A DNA stretch of 64,000 nt from NCBI GenBank assembly GCA_015709615.1, contig CP054179.1, positions 2,976,001 to 3,040,000 on the forward strand, read 5' to 3'. Each line of letters opens with the position of its first letter. Position 1 is the stretch's first letter. A model generated the notes under the pieces. That model was given only the letters and a program-made list of their open reading frames with translations. It made no database searches and was not told where the DNA came from. This document shows positions 9,185-17,677 of this stretch, one piece after another. Both the position numbers and the translations under genes were made by a program. This DNA is from Gammaproteobacteria bacterium (GTDB taxonomy: Bacteria; Pseudomonadota; Gammaproteobacteria; Burkholderiales; Nitrosomonadaceae).

Positions 9185-10522
9185 TCAATCCGGAATGAAC
9201 TTCAGCACATTGCCGTTGATGCAATAGCGTTTATAGCTCGGCGGCGGGCCGTCGTCGAAGACGTGACCGAGGTGTATGCCGGAGCTGGCGCTGCGGACTT
9301 CGATGCGCTGCATGCCGTGAGAAAAATCGTCGTGCAGCGTTACCGATCCTTCGACGGGATCGAAAAAGCTCGGCCAGCCGGTGCCGCTGTTGAACTTTGT
9401 CTGACTGAGGAAAAGCGTGGCGCCGGTGATCGGATCGACAAACCGTCCGGGACGTTTTTCATCTAGGTTGGACGCGGTAAACGGCGGTTCGGTGCCTTGT
9501 GCAAAGGCGATTTTTTGCTGTTCCGGTGACAGCAGCTGAAACCCCAGCCACTTCCAGAAATTAGCTTTTTCCCCGTTGTACCCCGTGTAGCGGGCGGCTT
9601 CCTGGCCGTTGCGGAACAGTACGATGGTCGGTGTCGCAAATAGCGGTTTTTCCAAATTCCAGCCAGCCGGTGGGTTGGGGTTCATCGTTGTCGCCACTGG
9701 CACGGTTGCTTGCCACTGATTAAGTACTTCCTTGTCGAAAAGCTTGCAGTACTCGCAATGCTCGGCCTCAAAAATCACCAATTGCTGGGCAAAGTTTAAA
9801 TCCTTGCCATCCAGCGGTTTTATGCGTTCGGCGGTTGCGGGGTTCCCTGTGAAATCATTTTTTGCGGCTTTCTGATCCGTTGCAGGGTATTTCACACCCG
9901 TGCCGCCCAGGCCGCAGTAGCCGTTGGGATTTTTTCGTAAGTAATCCTGATGATATTCCTCGGCGGTGATGTAATTTTTCAGCGGCAGGATTTCCGTGGT
10001 GATTTTTCCGTACCCGGCGGTATCCAGCGCCTGTTGATAAACTTTTTGTGTGCTCAGCGCAAGGTTCTTCTGCGATTCGTCGTGAAAATAAATGGCGCTG
10101 CGGTAATTGCTGCCGATGTCGTTACCTTGGCGGTCTCCTTGCGTCGGGTTGTGGTTTTCCCAGAATTTCGCCAGCACGGTTTCGAGCGTTACTTTTGCCG
10201 GATCGAAAGTGACCTTGATCACTTCGGCATGATTGCGTGCCGTTGTCCGGCCCGCGCTTAACATCCGCTCATGATTCAAAATCTGCTGATAACCAACGCC
10301 GGGAAGATCGCCGCCCGCGTAGCCGCTTTCCACGTCGAGTACGCCTGGAATCTCGCTCATGCGCTTCTCCGCGCCCCAGAAACACCCCATGCCCAAGACG
10401 ATGAAATCGGTTTTCGTAGTACTGTTCGGATTTGATGTTACAGAGTTGGATGTCACGGTTTTCTCCATTGCAAATACCGTCATGGCAAATATCATTAAGA
10501 TGACTGCAATCATAGCTTTCAT
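9185..10522 (-). CDS. msrAB: Exported MsrA-thioredoxin-MsrB fusion methionine sulfoxide reductase
   Basis: Starting at ATG 10522 gives a signal peptide (MIAVILMIFAMTVFAME) and a 445-residue protein; an upstream ATG at 10603 would bury this signal. Residues 40-205 are MsrA with the catalytic GCFWGAEK (Cys47) and YCGLGG. Residues 240-330 resemble a thioredoxin-fold domain with CEYC (Cys256/259) and a cis-Pro segment ATPTIVLF. Residues 350-445 are MsrB, with FNSGTGWPSFF and the catalytic Cys434 in RYCINGNVLKF; the zinc-binding CxxC pairs of many MsrBs are absent. It repairs oxidised methionine in periplasmic proteins, presumably with a built-in reductant domain. Neisserial PilB has the order Trx-MsrA-MsrB; here the Trx-like domain sits in the middle. 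Confidence 0.9.
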   Translation of the reverse strand: MKAMIAVILMIFAMTVFAMEKTVTSNSVTSNPNSTTKTDFIVLGMGCFWGAEKRMSEIPGVLDVESGYAGGDLPGVGYQQILNHERMLSAGRTTARNHAEVIKVTFDPAKVTLETVLAKFWENHNPTQGDRQGNDIGSNYRSAIYFHDESQKNLALSTQKVYQQALDTAGYGKITTEILPLKNYITAEEYHQDYLRKNPNGYCGLGGTGVKYPATDQKAAKNDFTGNPATAERIKPLDGKDLNFAQQLVIFEAEHCEYCKLFDKEVLNQWQATVPVATTMNPNPPAGWNLEKPLFATPTIVLFRNGQEAARYTGYNGEKANFWKWLGFQLLSPEQQKIAFAQGTEPPFTASNLDEKRPGRFVDPITGATLFLSQTKFNSGTGWPSFFDPVEGSVTLHDDFSHGMQRIEVRSASSGIHLGHVFDDGPPPSYKRYCINGNVLKFIPD

Positions 10523-10609
10523 TGTGTGCCCCGGGTGCAAATTATGGTGATTTTTCGACATTCCGCAACAGTTTCGGTTCAAGGAGTGGGACGCACGGAA
10601 CAATACCAG

Positions 10610-12229
10610 TCAAAGTTCGTGATGCGATTTGGGAATCGCTTCCGAGGGACTTCCGGGCTGCGGTGTCACGGCATGCGTGACGGGAGGATGCGTTGTTCCC
10701 TGGTGCAAAGCGAAAATTTTATCCTGCAACATTTTGTCGGCTGCGGATACGCGGGCATGCTGACGCAGGTGATCGATCCAGGATTCCGCCATGAACATTT
10801 CGATGAAGCGCCCGCGCTGTTCGATATCCTCGAAGTATCCCCATTGAATCGCGCCGTCGCGGCGGCGGATTGTTCCTAGCTCCCGGATCAGCGTAAAAAA
10901 TTCATCGCGATCCTTGTCCGCGATGCGGTATTCCAGCGTCACCAGCACCGGGCCGCTATCATGAGCAGCCGCAGTAGCCGCAACCGGTTCCACCCAGTGT
11001 CCCGAAGGCGTATGGTCATGATGCTCGCCCAGATTGAGCGTGAAGCGATGAGTGATCGGAATCAGGGCAAGCGCCAGTAATCCCGAGGCGATCAACGATG
11101 TCGATAGATCGCTGACGATCGCTACTTGCCCCCAACCCAGCGATCCGGCGGCCATAGCGCCGAAAACCGCCATCTGAAAAATAGCCAGGCCGCGCGCGCG
11201 AACCCAATCCGGCAACGCGACTTGCGCCGAATAGTTCAGTGTCGAAACCGCAATGATCCAGGATACGCCGCCGATGAACCCCGCTAAAATGCCGAACACC
11301 ATGTGGCGGCCGAGCGCGAACGTTATCAAGCAAAACGCGGTACCGAGTATCGCCAGTATCAAGTTGGTGTTTGCGCTGTAGCGTTTCCGCAGTTGCGGCA
11401 GCAAGAATGCGCCGGCTACCGCGCCGAGTCCCAGTGCGGTTAACAAAATACCGTAGAGATCGGGGCCGCCTTGCAGCGTTTCTTTTGCCACGATCGGGAG
11501 CAATGCCCAGTAAGCGGATGCGCAGGTGAAAAATGCCAGCGCGCGGATCAAGGTGTAGCGCAACGGTTTGCTGTGCAACGCGAAACGGATTCCGGCCCGC
11601 AGCGCGCCGCTCAGATGCTCGCGCGGCAAGTTATCCGTTTGCGTTGCGGTTGCGCGCCACCATAGCAGTGCCGCCGCGACTGCAAGATAAGACAGGGCAT
11701 CGATAAATACCGTCGCCATCGCACCGGCTGCCGCCAGCACAAAACCGCCCAGCGCCGGGCCGGTGGCGCGGGCGATATTCATGCTCACACCGTTCCAGAC
11801 AATGGCGGATGCCAGTTCGTCGCGCGGCACCAGACGCGGCACAATCGCTTGCCAAGCCGGTGACGCAAAGGCGGTTCCGACTCCGATCGAGAAAGTGAAC
11901 GCCAGCAGCAACCAGGGGCTGGTGATACCCAGCCAAAGCAGTGCAGTAAAAATAAACAGCACAGCCGCCAGGAAAATTTGCGTCCAGAATAACAGCTTGC
12001 GGCGGTTGAAAAGATCGCCGAGCACGCCTGCCGGCAACGCAAATAGGAAAATCGGCAACGCCGTCGCCGCTTGCACCAGCGCAACCATCAGGGGCGAGGG
12101 CGACAGCGCCGTCATCATCCAGCCGGAAGTGACATTGAACATCCACGTACCGATATTCGAGATCAGCGTGGCCAGCCACAGAACGCTGAAAACGCGATGC
12201 TTGAACGGTGAGAATACCGATTCCGGCAT
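10610..12229 (-). CDS. MFS exporter (EntS-like, MFS_3) with C-terminal ABM-like domain
   Basis: This 539-residue transporter has twelve predicted transmembrane helices. The start (FSPFKHRVFSVLWLATLISNIGTWMFNVTSGWMM) and LPAGVLGDLFNRRKLL are typical of the EntS/MFS_3 (PF05977) group, which includes siderophore and drug exporters. After the last helix, about 100 soluble residues (VLVTLEYRIADKDRDEFFTLIREL, then IQWGYFEDIEQRGRFIEMFMAESW) form a dimeric alpha-beta-barrel (ABM)-like domain found in many members. A His-rich linker (GEHHDHTPSGHW) joins the two. The substrate is not readable. A 33-codon reading frame ends one base before its ATG and may couple translation. Confidence 0.88.
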   Translation of the reverse strand: MPESVFSPFKHRVFSVLWLATLISNIGTWMFNVTSGWMMTALSPSPLMVALVQAATALPIFLFALPAGVLGDLFNRRKLLFWTQIFLAAVLFIFTALLWLGITSPWLLLAFTFSIGVGTAFASPAWQAIVPRLVPRDELASAIVWNGVSMNIARATGPALGGFVLAAAGAMATVFIDALSYLAVAAALLWWRATATQTDNLPREHLSGALRAGIRFALHSKPLRYTLIRALAFFTCASAYWALLPIVAKETLQGGPDLYGILLTALGLGAVAGAFLLPQLRKRYSANTNLILAILGTAFCLITFALGRHMVFGILAGFIGGVSWIIAVSTLNYSAQVALPDWVRARGLAIFQMAVFGAMAAGSLGWGQVAIVSDLSTSLIASGLLALALIPITHRFTLNLGEHHDHTPSGHWVEPVAATAAAHDSGPVLVTLEYRIADKDRDEFFTLIRELGTIRRRDGAIQWGYFEDIEQRGRFIEMFMAESWIDHLRQHARVSAADKMLQDKIFALHQGTTHPPVTHAVTPQPGSPSEAIPKSHHEL

Positions 12230-12230
12230 T

Positions 12231-12332
12231 TTAGTTGGTACGCGGAAGGATGCCGGAGATTTCGGAGTCGCGTTTAACCGGCGTTACTACCTCGCTACTG
12301 AATAAAATCATGCTAGGTATATTGGCGGTCAT
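12231..12332 (-). CDS. Possible 33-aa leader ORF upstream of MFS gene
   Basis: ATG at 12332 is preceded by a good Shine-Dalgarno (GAGGAG, about ten bases away). It opens a short frame reading MTANIPSMILFSSEVVTPV and ending in TAA at 12231, one base before the MFS start at 12229. The spacing suggests translational coupling or a leader peptide. The peptide matches nothing I recognise and may not be functional. Confidence 0.4.
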   Translation of the reverse strand: MTANIPSMILFSSEVVTPVKRDSEISGILPRTN

Positions 12333-12436
12333 GGTCTGAGGCTCCTCTTTGCGATGACAACAGTGAATTTGAGATCGGAAGTTTGCTTGGGTTCACTCCA
12401 TCGAATGAACGCGCTAACCGTCCGGCGCAGCTTGTT

Positions 12437-13702
12437 TTATCGCGCTGCATACCGCCGCGCCAGCAGCAGTCCCGCCAGACTGAACATTCCCGCCATCGTT
12501 AAATAAAGGCCGACGATGGCTGTGCCGCCGAACTCGCTCAGCGCTTGCGCGGCGACCGGGGCGACCGCGCCGCCCAGGATGCCGCCGGCATTAAAAGCAA
12601 CGGATGCGCCGGTATAACGCACCCGTGGCGGAAACAGCGACGGCAGCCAAGCGCCGAGCGGGCCGTAAACAAAACCCATCACGAACAGCGCGAATGACAG
12701 GGCTATCCATACCAGCCAGAGCGAGCCGGAACCCAACAGCGGTCCGAACATCATGCCCATGCCGATGGTTGCGACGCATCCCCATGTCAATACCCGTGCC
12801 GAGCTGCTCGCATCGGCCTGGACACCCGCGGCGATAATGCCGAGCACAAGGAATACAGTGGCGGCAAGCTGAACAGCCAGAAAAGTCTCGCGATCATATC
12901 CCAGCGCGGTTGTGCCATGCGCGAGTGCAAACGCGGTGGAAAGGTAAAAAATTGCAAAACAAGCAACTACCGCGAAAGTTCCGGCAAAGGCTGCGAGTGC
13001 GTGGTTGCGGATCAATTCCCCGATCGGAACCGGGATCGGCGGATCTTTTGCCAGTGCTTGCGCAAACTCGGGCGTTTCATTGATCTTCAGACGCACCCAT
13101 AAACCGAGTCCGACCAGAATGGCGCTCGCCAGAAACGGAATGCGCCAGCCCCACGCGGCAAAGTCCGCTTCGCTCAATCCCATGCCCAGTAATAAGAACA
13201 GCCCGTTGGCGGCAAGGAAACCGACCGGCGCACCCAGTTGCGGAACCATGCCGAAGCGTGCCCGCCACCCCGGAGGCGCATTTTCAACCGCCAATAATGC
13301 AGCACCGCCCCATTCTCCGCCAAGGCCAAGCCCCTGGCCAAAACGCAGAATACACAGCAGCAGCGGCGCAATCCAGCCGGCCATGGCATACGTCGGCAGG
13401 AACGCGATCAGCAGGGTTGATACACCCATCAGCAGCAGCGATGCCACCAAAGTCGATTTTCTGCCGATCCGGTCACCGTAATGACCGAATAACACCGCGC
13501 CAAACGGACGGGCGATGAACGCAAGGCCGAAGCTCAAGAACGACAGCATCAACTGCGCGGCCTCGGAACTGGCCGGGAAGAACAGCGGCCCGAACACCAA
13601 CGCCGCCGCCGTCGCATAGATGTAAAAATCGTAAAATTCGACAGCGGTGCCGACCAAACTGGCGACAAGTATGCGGCGGTGCTGGCGATACGGGCTGATC
13701 AT
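12437..13702 (-). CDS. MFS transporter, metabolite:H+ symporter (MHS) family
   Basis: The 421-residue protein shows the MHS hallmark N-terminus, with LVGTAVEFYDFYIYATAAALVF in helix 1 and GAVLFGHYGDRIGRKSTL in the loop between helices 2 and 3. A further motif, LRFGQGLGLGGEWGGAALLAVENAP, follows. Relatives such as ProP, ShiA and KgtP import compatible solutes or carboxylates with protons; the substrate here is unknown. Length and helix count are normal. The gene is followed 207 bases later by the other MFS gene on the same strand. Confidence 0.9.
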   Translation of the reverse strand: MISPYRQHRRILVASLVGTAVEFYDFYIYATAAALVFGPLFFPASSEAAQLMLSFLSFGLAFIARPFGAVLFGHYGDRIGRKSTLVASLLLMGVSTLLIAFLPTYAMAGWIAPLLLCILRFGQGLGLGGEWGGAALLAVENAPPGWRARFGMVPQLGAPVGFLAANGLFLLLGMGLSEADFAAWGWRIPFLASAILVGLGLWVRLKINETPEFAQALAKDPPIPVPIGELIRNHALAAFAGTFAVVACFAIFYLSTAFALAHGTTALGYDRETFLAVQLAATVFLVLGIIAAGVQADASSSARVLTWGCVATIGMGMMFGPLLGSGSLWLVWIALSFALFVMGFVYGPLGAWLPSLFPPRVRYTGASVAFNAGGILGGAVAPVAAQALSEFGGTAIVGLYLTMAGMFSLAGLLLARRYAAR

Positions 13703-13730
13703 GACCGATTTTCCTTAGAATGTTGCGGAG

Positions 13731-13815
13731 TTTTGTAAAAAAATCGCAGAGTATTTCATAAGAAGTTAAGTTATTCAAACCTTCATGGAACTTGACGGCA
13801 TTATGGAAGTTAACA
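13731..13815 (-). pseudogene. Relic of an IS481-type transposase 3' end
   Basis: Read on the minus strand, this piece encodes VNFHNAVKFHEGLNNLTSYEILCDFF. It aligns with the C-terminus of the IS481-type transposases in this window (INFYNTVKPHKSLNNATPYEILFAYF). The nucleotide match with the ends of those elements is visible but diverged. No upstream transposase or terminal repeats remain. The rest of the 370-base gap up to the PEP-CTERM gene shows no other gene. Confidence 0.65.
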
Positions 13816-14073
13816 AGGCGGCCGGGTTGTCATGCCATTCTGCAACAGGGGGCGGATAATGCATTGAGCAGCGGAATGGAAGGAGTGTGAATTTTCTTAC
13901 ATGTTGGATTGCACATCGATAACATTCCATTTCTCTGATTGTATGCCAATGATTTCCACTTCAATTTCTAAATTAAATCGTAAATTGTTCGTATCTAAAA
14001 AGGGTATAGGATTATTCTGATCATAATTCCTATGCCTTTGAGAGATTCATCTTATATAAATGGAGCGAGTTAT

Positions 14074-14736
14074 ATGAAAAATAGATTTAGACTTTCTGCC
14101 GCAGCAATGTCGTTTGTGGTGTGTGGCAGTGCAAGCGCCAGTGTGATTACGATTGAAACCGGTTTTTCATCCGCAGGTGCGCAGATAGACGCTTTAGCCT
14201 ACCGGTCTCTGGTGGACTCGGCGGTTGCTATTCCGGCATTCGGTTACGGAAGTACAACGGTTGCGGCATACGATAATATTTCCAATCATGGGTTGTTTCC
14301 AAGTGGCTCTTTCACCGATATTGCTTTTAAGTCTACTGTTGATTTTTATGTATCCCCGGAAAACGCTGGTTCATGGCAAATCCGCGCAGGCGTAGATTTC
14401 GGTCACGGTGGTGCGATTTTTGTCGATGGTGTGGCATATGACTACAAGACAAACGACATGTGGTGGGCTGGCAGTTACAGCGATTCATCACAATATCTGA
14501 GTATCAATTCATTAACACTTGCCGCTGGCTACCATACACTCAATCTGTACGGTATTGAGGGGTGTTGCGATGGCTTTCAGCAAGCGCAATACCGGATTGG
14601 TGGTACTGGCGATTTCGTAACATTCAGCGCGAGTGATAATTTATCTCCTGTGCCAGAGCCCGAAACTCATGCCATGTTGTTAGTTGGGCTTGGATTGATA
14701 GGTTTTGCTGTTAGGAATAGAAAATCAAACGTTTAG
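14074..14736 (+). CDS. PEP-CTERM sorting-domain protein, CCxG type
   Basis: The 220-residue protein starts at ATG 14074 after the ribosome-binding site GGAGCGAG, giving a clean signal peptide (MSFVVCGSASA). The C-terminus is a classic PEP-CTERM signal: VPEPETHAMLLVGLGLIGFAVRNRKSNV, meaning the PEP motif, a hydrophobic helix and a basic tail. Such proteins are exported and processed by exosortase, usually in EPS-producing bacteria. The body is a beta-rich sensor- or adhesin-like domain with YGIEGCCDGFQQAQY, a CCxG motif found in a subset of PEP-CTERM proteins. No exosortase is in this window. Confidence 0.85.
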   Translation: MKNRFRLSAAAMSFVVCGSASASVITIETGFSSAGAQIDALAYRSLVDSAVAIPAFGYGSTTVAAYDNISNHGLFPSGSFTDIAFKSTVDFYVSPENAGSWQIRAGVDFGHGGAIFVDGVAYDYKTNDMWWAGSYSDSSQYLSINSLTLAAGYHTLNLYGIEGCCDGFQQAQYRIGGTGDFVTFSASDNLSPVPEPETHAMLLVGLGLIGFAVRNRKSNV

Positions 14737-14743
14737 TTTGAAC

Positions 14744-14783
14744 AAGGAATCCTTGCGATTTGCAACGCGGGGATTCTTTCTTT
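14744..14783 (+). terminator. Likely intrinsic terminator after PEP-CTERM gene
   Basis: AAGGAATCC pairs imperfectly with GGGATTCTTT and is followed by a T-rich stretch, eight bases after the PEP-CTERM stop codon. Confidence 0.6.
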
Positions 14784-14943
14784 AGCATTATTTCGAAAGG
14801 ATTTTTTGGTGTTGCTGGATAGCGTCGTCATGAATTTTCTAATCAGAGCGCGAAGCAACGAGTCTGGGCGGCGGCACGGAAAGAAGAAAAGTTCTTGGTG
14901 CAGTAGGTGGCGATGCCGCTGAGAAAATCAAACCGGCTGCCCG

Positions 14944-15125
14944 GATAGCGGGATGATTTCCGCCCCCTTACAATGCTTCGATTTGGTTATGCCACCAGAT
15001 CATAATTCTCTTTCTTTTCGGTAAGTATTCCACACGGTTGTATGCGCCACGGACGTCATTCCGCTCATTGTGCGGGGCTAAACAGACCGGATTCATTGAG
15101 TACCGCACGAAATCCGCTGAAAGAC
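14944..15125 (-). pseudogene. C-terminal relic of a P4-type integrase
   Basis: The minus strand encodes NERNDVRGAYNRVEYLPKRKRIMIWWHNQIEAL, which matches the C-terminus of the intact integrase at 30969-32201 (HGERNEVRGAYNRAEYLPERKR and onward), including the catalytic tyrosine region. Nucleotide similarity continues a little further upstream before collapsing. Everything N-terminal is lost. It lies outside the 15727 boundary repeat, so it marks an older insertion. Nothing else is recognised in the 545-base gap from 14737 to 15281. Confidence 0.75.
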
Positions 15126-15281
15126 ACTGAAGCCGTTGGTTGAAGTGGAGCCGGTACTGGGCGGGTGGTAGGTTTGCTGTTATTTGTGAACTTTTTGTGA
15201 AGAATTCATCTCTCATGGCTGGGTTGTGCTTCTACAGAAGGCGATTCAAAACTCATTAATTGAAAAGTTGGGAGAATAGTA

Positions 15282-15617
15282 ATGAAAAAATACCTTTCAG
15301 GATATCTGCTTAAGTTAATAATCATTTTAATGGGGTTGTCGGCAGGCTTAACATTTGCTCAAACCAAGAAAGTGGAGGGATACCAGACTTCCCAGCTTGA
15401 ATTGAAAGAAGTTCAGAAACAATTGATGGAGAAATTGACGAATGAGGATAGAGAGAATTTAAGAATGTCCCAGAAATATTGGAACCGGTTTAAAAATGCG
15501 GATTGTAGGAGCGCTAGAATAGGAGACGAAGCATTTAGCTGCCTTGAATCGCGAACCTTGGAACGGATTCGGCACCTCAAAGAACGCTTAAGCAAGTTGG
15601 AAAATCAATCAACGTGA
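15282..15617 (+). CDS. LprI-like (DUF1311) periplasmic protein
   Basis: The 111-residue product has a signal peptide (LIIILMGLSAGLTFAQ) and the LprI-type pattern: a helical segment with LKEVQKQLMEKL, then LRMSQKYWNRFKNADCRSARIG, AFSCLESRTLERIRHLKERL. Two cysteines lie at the expected spacing. The family (PF07007) includes lysozyme inhibitors, though many members are uncharacterised. A ribosome-binding site (TTGGGAGAATA) precedes the ATG. It sits between an integrase relic and the island boundary and may be acquired cargo. A strong terminator follows. Confidence 0.7.
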   Translation: MKKYLSGYLLKLIIILMGLSAGLTFAQTKKVEGYQTSQLELKEVQKQLMEKLTNEDRENLRMSQKYWNRFKNADCRSARIGDEAFSCLESRTLERIRHLKERLSKLENQST

Positions 15618-15621
15618 TATG

Positions 15622-15651
15622 TGTGCAACTGCATTTATTTGCAGTTGCACA
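15622..15651 (+). terminator. Perfect 12-bp hairpin after the LprI-like gene
   Basis: TGTGCAACTGCA and TGCAGTTGCACA form a perfect 12-bp stem with a 6-base loop, five bases after the stop codon. The downstream T-tract is weak, so it may terminate in both directions or act as an RNA stabiliser. Confidence 0.65.
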
Positions 15652-15726
15652 TCGCTTTAAGTTTGATTGCTGTTTTTCGATCATAAATACTGACCAAACA
15701 CATAAATAATGTAGGCTAATCTACGG

Positions 15727-15747
15727 GAAGGCGGGATTCGAACCCGC
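15727..15747. repeat. Distal attachment repeat of the tRNA-Ser island
   Basis: A 21-bp stretch ending ATTCGAACCCGC is identical to 32375-32395, the 3' part of tRNA-Ser(GGA) covering the T-arm and most of the acceptor strand. It is not part of a complete tRNA here. The two copies are in direct orientation 16.65 kb apart, as expected of attL and attR of an element integrated into the tRNA 3' end. The neighbouring genes are integrases at both ends. Confidence 0.85.
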
Positions 15748-15770
15748 TTATTATTTTTATAACTTCATGT

Positions 15771-16396
15771 TTATAAATTAAATTGATAATCGTTGCTGAC
15801 TATTTGCTGACCAAACATTTCCAGTGCTTTGCTCCCTTGCTGTTCATCCGTCTTAATCCATCGAGCATAAGTTCTGGTTGTAACTAATACGTCTCCGTGC
15901 CCCATTTGATTCGATACCCAGGCCAGATTCTCCCCGGCAGAGAGCATCATCGATGCGTAGGTGTGGCGCGTTTGGTAGGGGTTCCTGTAGCGCACACCAG
16001 CGTCTCTCAACAGAGGTATCCAATATCCTTTCCTGATTTGCTGATCGCCAGTCCACTGCTTACACGCTGCCGGATTAATAAAAACTTTTCCGCCTTGCAG
16101 TAACGTGTGGCTTTTCTGATCGATCAATGCTTTTTCAACCGGCGGCAGCATATCAATTTCACGCTTTCCTGATTTTGTTTTTGTTGTTTCATTGATGCGG
16201 CCGGCATTGGTTATTGCTTTGTTCACACTGATTTTCTTGCATTTCCAGTCAATGTCTGACCATTCAAGCGCGATCAATTCGTTGGTTCTCATCCCCGTCC
16301 AAAAGAATGTAATGATCTGATTTTTTATTGCGCCAGTTGTGGCGTTGATTATCGCTTGCTGTTCTTCCTGGGTGAACGGGTCGACATGGCTGGGTT
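15771..16396 (-). pseudogene. Tyrosine integrase C-terminal half, truncated by IS
   Basis: The minus strand encodes the catalytic domain of a tyrosine recombinase: KPSHVDPFTQEEQQAII, WTGMRTNELIALEW with the first catalytic Arg, RNPYQTRHTYASMMLS with the HxxR-equivalent region, and VLVTTRTYARWI with the nucleophile Tyr. It resembles the intact integrase at 19279-20364. The N-terminal arm and core-binding domains are missing: IS copy 1 begins at 16397, and no continuation is found beyond the IS pair. The stop codon is 23 bases from the 15727 attachment repeat. Confidence 0.85.
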
Positions 16397-17266
16397 TGTA
16401 AGAAATCTCAGGGTTGTTTACAGAGAGGTTGATTGAAATAAGCGAAGAGTATTTCATAAGGGGTAGCATTATTCAAACTCTTATGAGGCTTAACGGTATT
16501 GTAGAAGTTAATGAAACGGAGAAGCTGAATGCGTCGATCGGCGCTGTCTTTAAAGTGAATCTTACTGTGCCACATATCCATCAGGGTGCGGATAACCCGC
16601 TCAGCTTTACCGTTGGTTTGCGGACGATTGATACGGGTAAACTTCTGACCGATACCGTGTTGCCTGCAAGCTTTGACGAAAGCATGGCCGTCAGTTCCTT
16701 TAAATTCTTTGCCGTTGTCAGAATAAGCATAGTCGATCTGGTAAGGACATTGAGCAACAGTGCTTGTGAGAAAGCAAGCTGCACTATGCTGGGTTTTATC
16801 GGGAAGATATCGGCATACAATTCCCTGGAGAAATCATCGATGGCCACAAACAGGTACTCGCGAGGTTTATTGGCAGACTGTCCTTTCAATAATGGAAGCC
16901 GCTTGGTATCGAGGTGAACGAGCTCGCCCGGATAAGATTTGTTATAGCGCTTCGCTTCACGCTTGAGACGTTCCTGGATGGTTTGCTCTACTTTAGCCAA
17001 ACGTTTGAGGCCATACTGCAGTGTCTTGAAGCGCTGATTGGTACTGCTACGCGGAGTAAATTCCTGGAGTCTGGCTCGTTTCAGTACGTCATAAATCGTT
17101 GGCCGGCTGACGTGAAAGTATTCTGCCAGCTGAACTACCTTCCACAGCCGGGTTTGATACAGCCGCCAGATTTCCTGACGATCCAATAATGTTAAACGAG
17201 TGCGTTTGTGTATGTTCATCTACAGTATTCTCCTGAATACTGTAAACAACGCTAGAAATTCTTACA
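16397..17266 (-). mobile_element. IS481-type insertion sequence, copy 1 (870 bp)
   Basis: Terminal inverted repeats start TGTAAGAAATCTCAG at the left and TGTAAGAATTTCTAGC at the right (read inward). Both ends continue into GTTGTTTACAG. This copy is the reverse complement of 17678-18547, with only one difference noticed (position 16959). No target-site duplication is evident. It truncates an integrase gene. Confidence 0.85.
16408..17219 (-). CDS. IS481-type transposase, copy 1 (needs a -1 frameshift)
   Basis: The N-terminal frame encodes a helix-turn-helix (VVQLAEYFHVSRPTIYDVLKRARL) and the start of an rve integrase core (GELVHLDTKRLPLL, FVAIDDFSRELYADIF). The frame then drifts. The remaining core (YAYSDNGKEFKG, RINRPQTNGKAERVIRTL, INFYNTVKPHKSLNN) lies in the -1 frame to a stop at 16408. 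The junction is at TTCCCGATAAAA near 16803. Either one C has been lost from the run or the element uses -1 frameshifting. The DDE residues are all present across the two frames. Confidence 0.8.
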
Positions 17267-17677
17267 GCGAATACCTGTAAGCAAGGTTCTTGCCTGCAGG
17301 TTTCGCGAGCGGGACTCCATTTGGTGAATGGATAGGAGTGAGAGAAAGTGCACTAGGCCAAGGATTATTCCAGCCATCCGGCTACGCGAGTGCGCTGGCT
17401 GGTGCGGTATGTCATGAAACTCGAGAATAGTAAAACATGACAATTTCATTATTTCATCCTTTGGAAAATTTATATGTACGTGGAAACACTTATATTTCAA
17501 AATCTATTTATTTCCTCAAATCCCTGATTATTAATTTTATTACTATGAAAATCATCCCGATCGAAATAACGCAAAGAATAAATGCCAATAAAGCCTTTGT
17601 CGTTACTAAAAAGGTACAAACACTGAAAACCAGTTCACACGGCCATTCGAAAAAACTCATTTCATCCTATCCTTATA
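17267..17677. other. Spacer between inverted IS copies
   Basis: These 411 bases are enclosed by the two IS copies. I see only short open frames (for example 17437-17682 on plus and 17252-17500 on minus) with no recognisable domain and no convincing ribosome-binding site. If the IS pair moves as a unit, this would be its cargo. It may be a chromosomal scrap. Confidence 0.5.

Noticed and set aside
15190..15215. Second sigma-54 promoter before the LprI-like gene (TGGCTGGGTTGTGC)
   Set aside because: The GG and GC are one base too close, which abolishes sigma-54 recognition.
16414..16917. Long frames antisense to both transposases (167 residues at 16414 and 18027)
   Set aside because: They are mirror frames of the IS transposase and appear twice only because the IS is duplicated.
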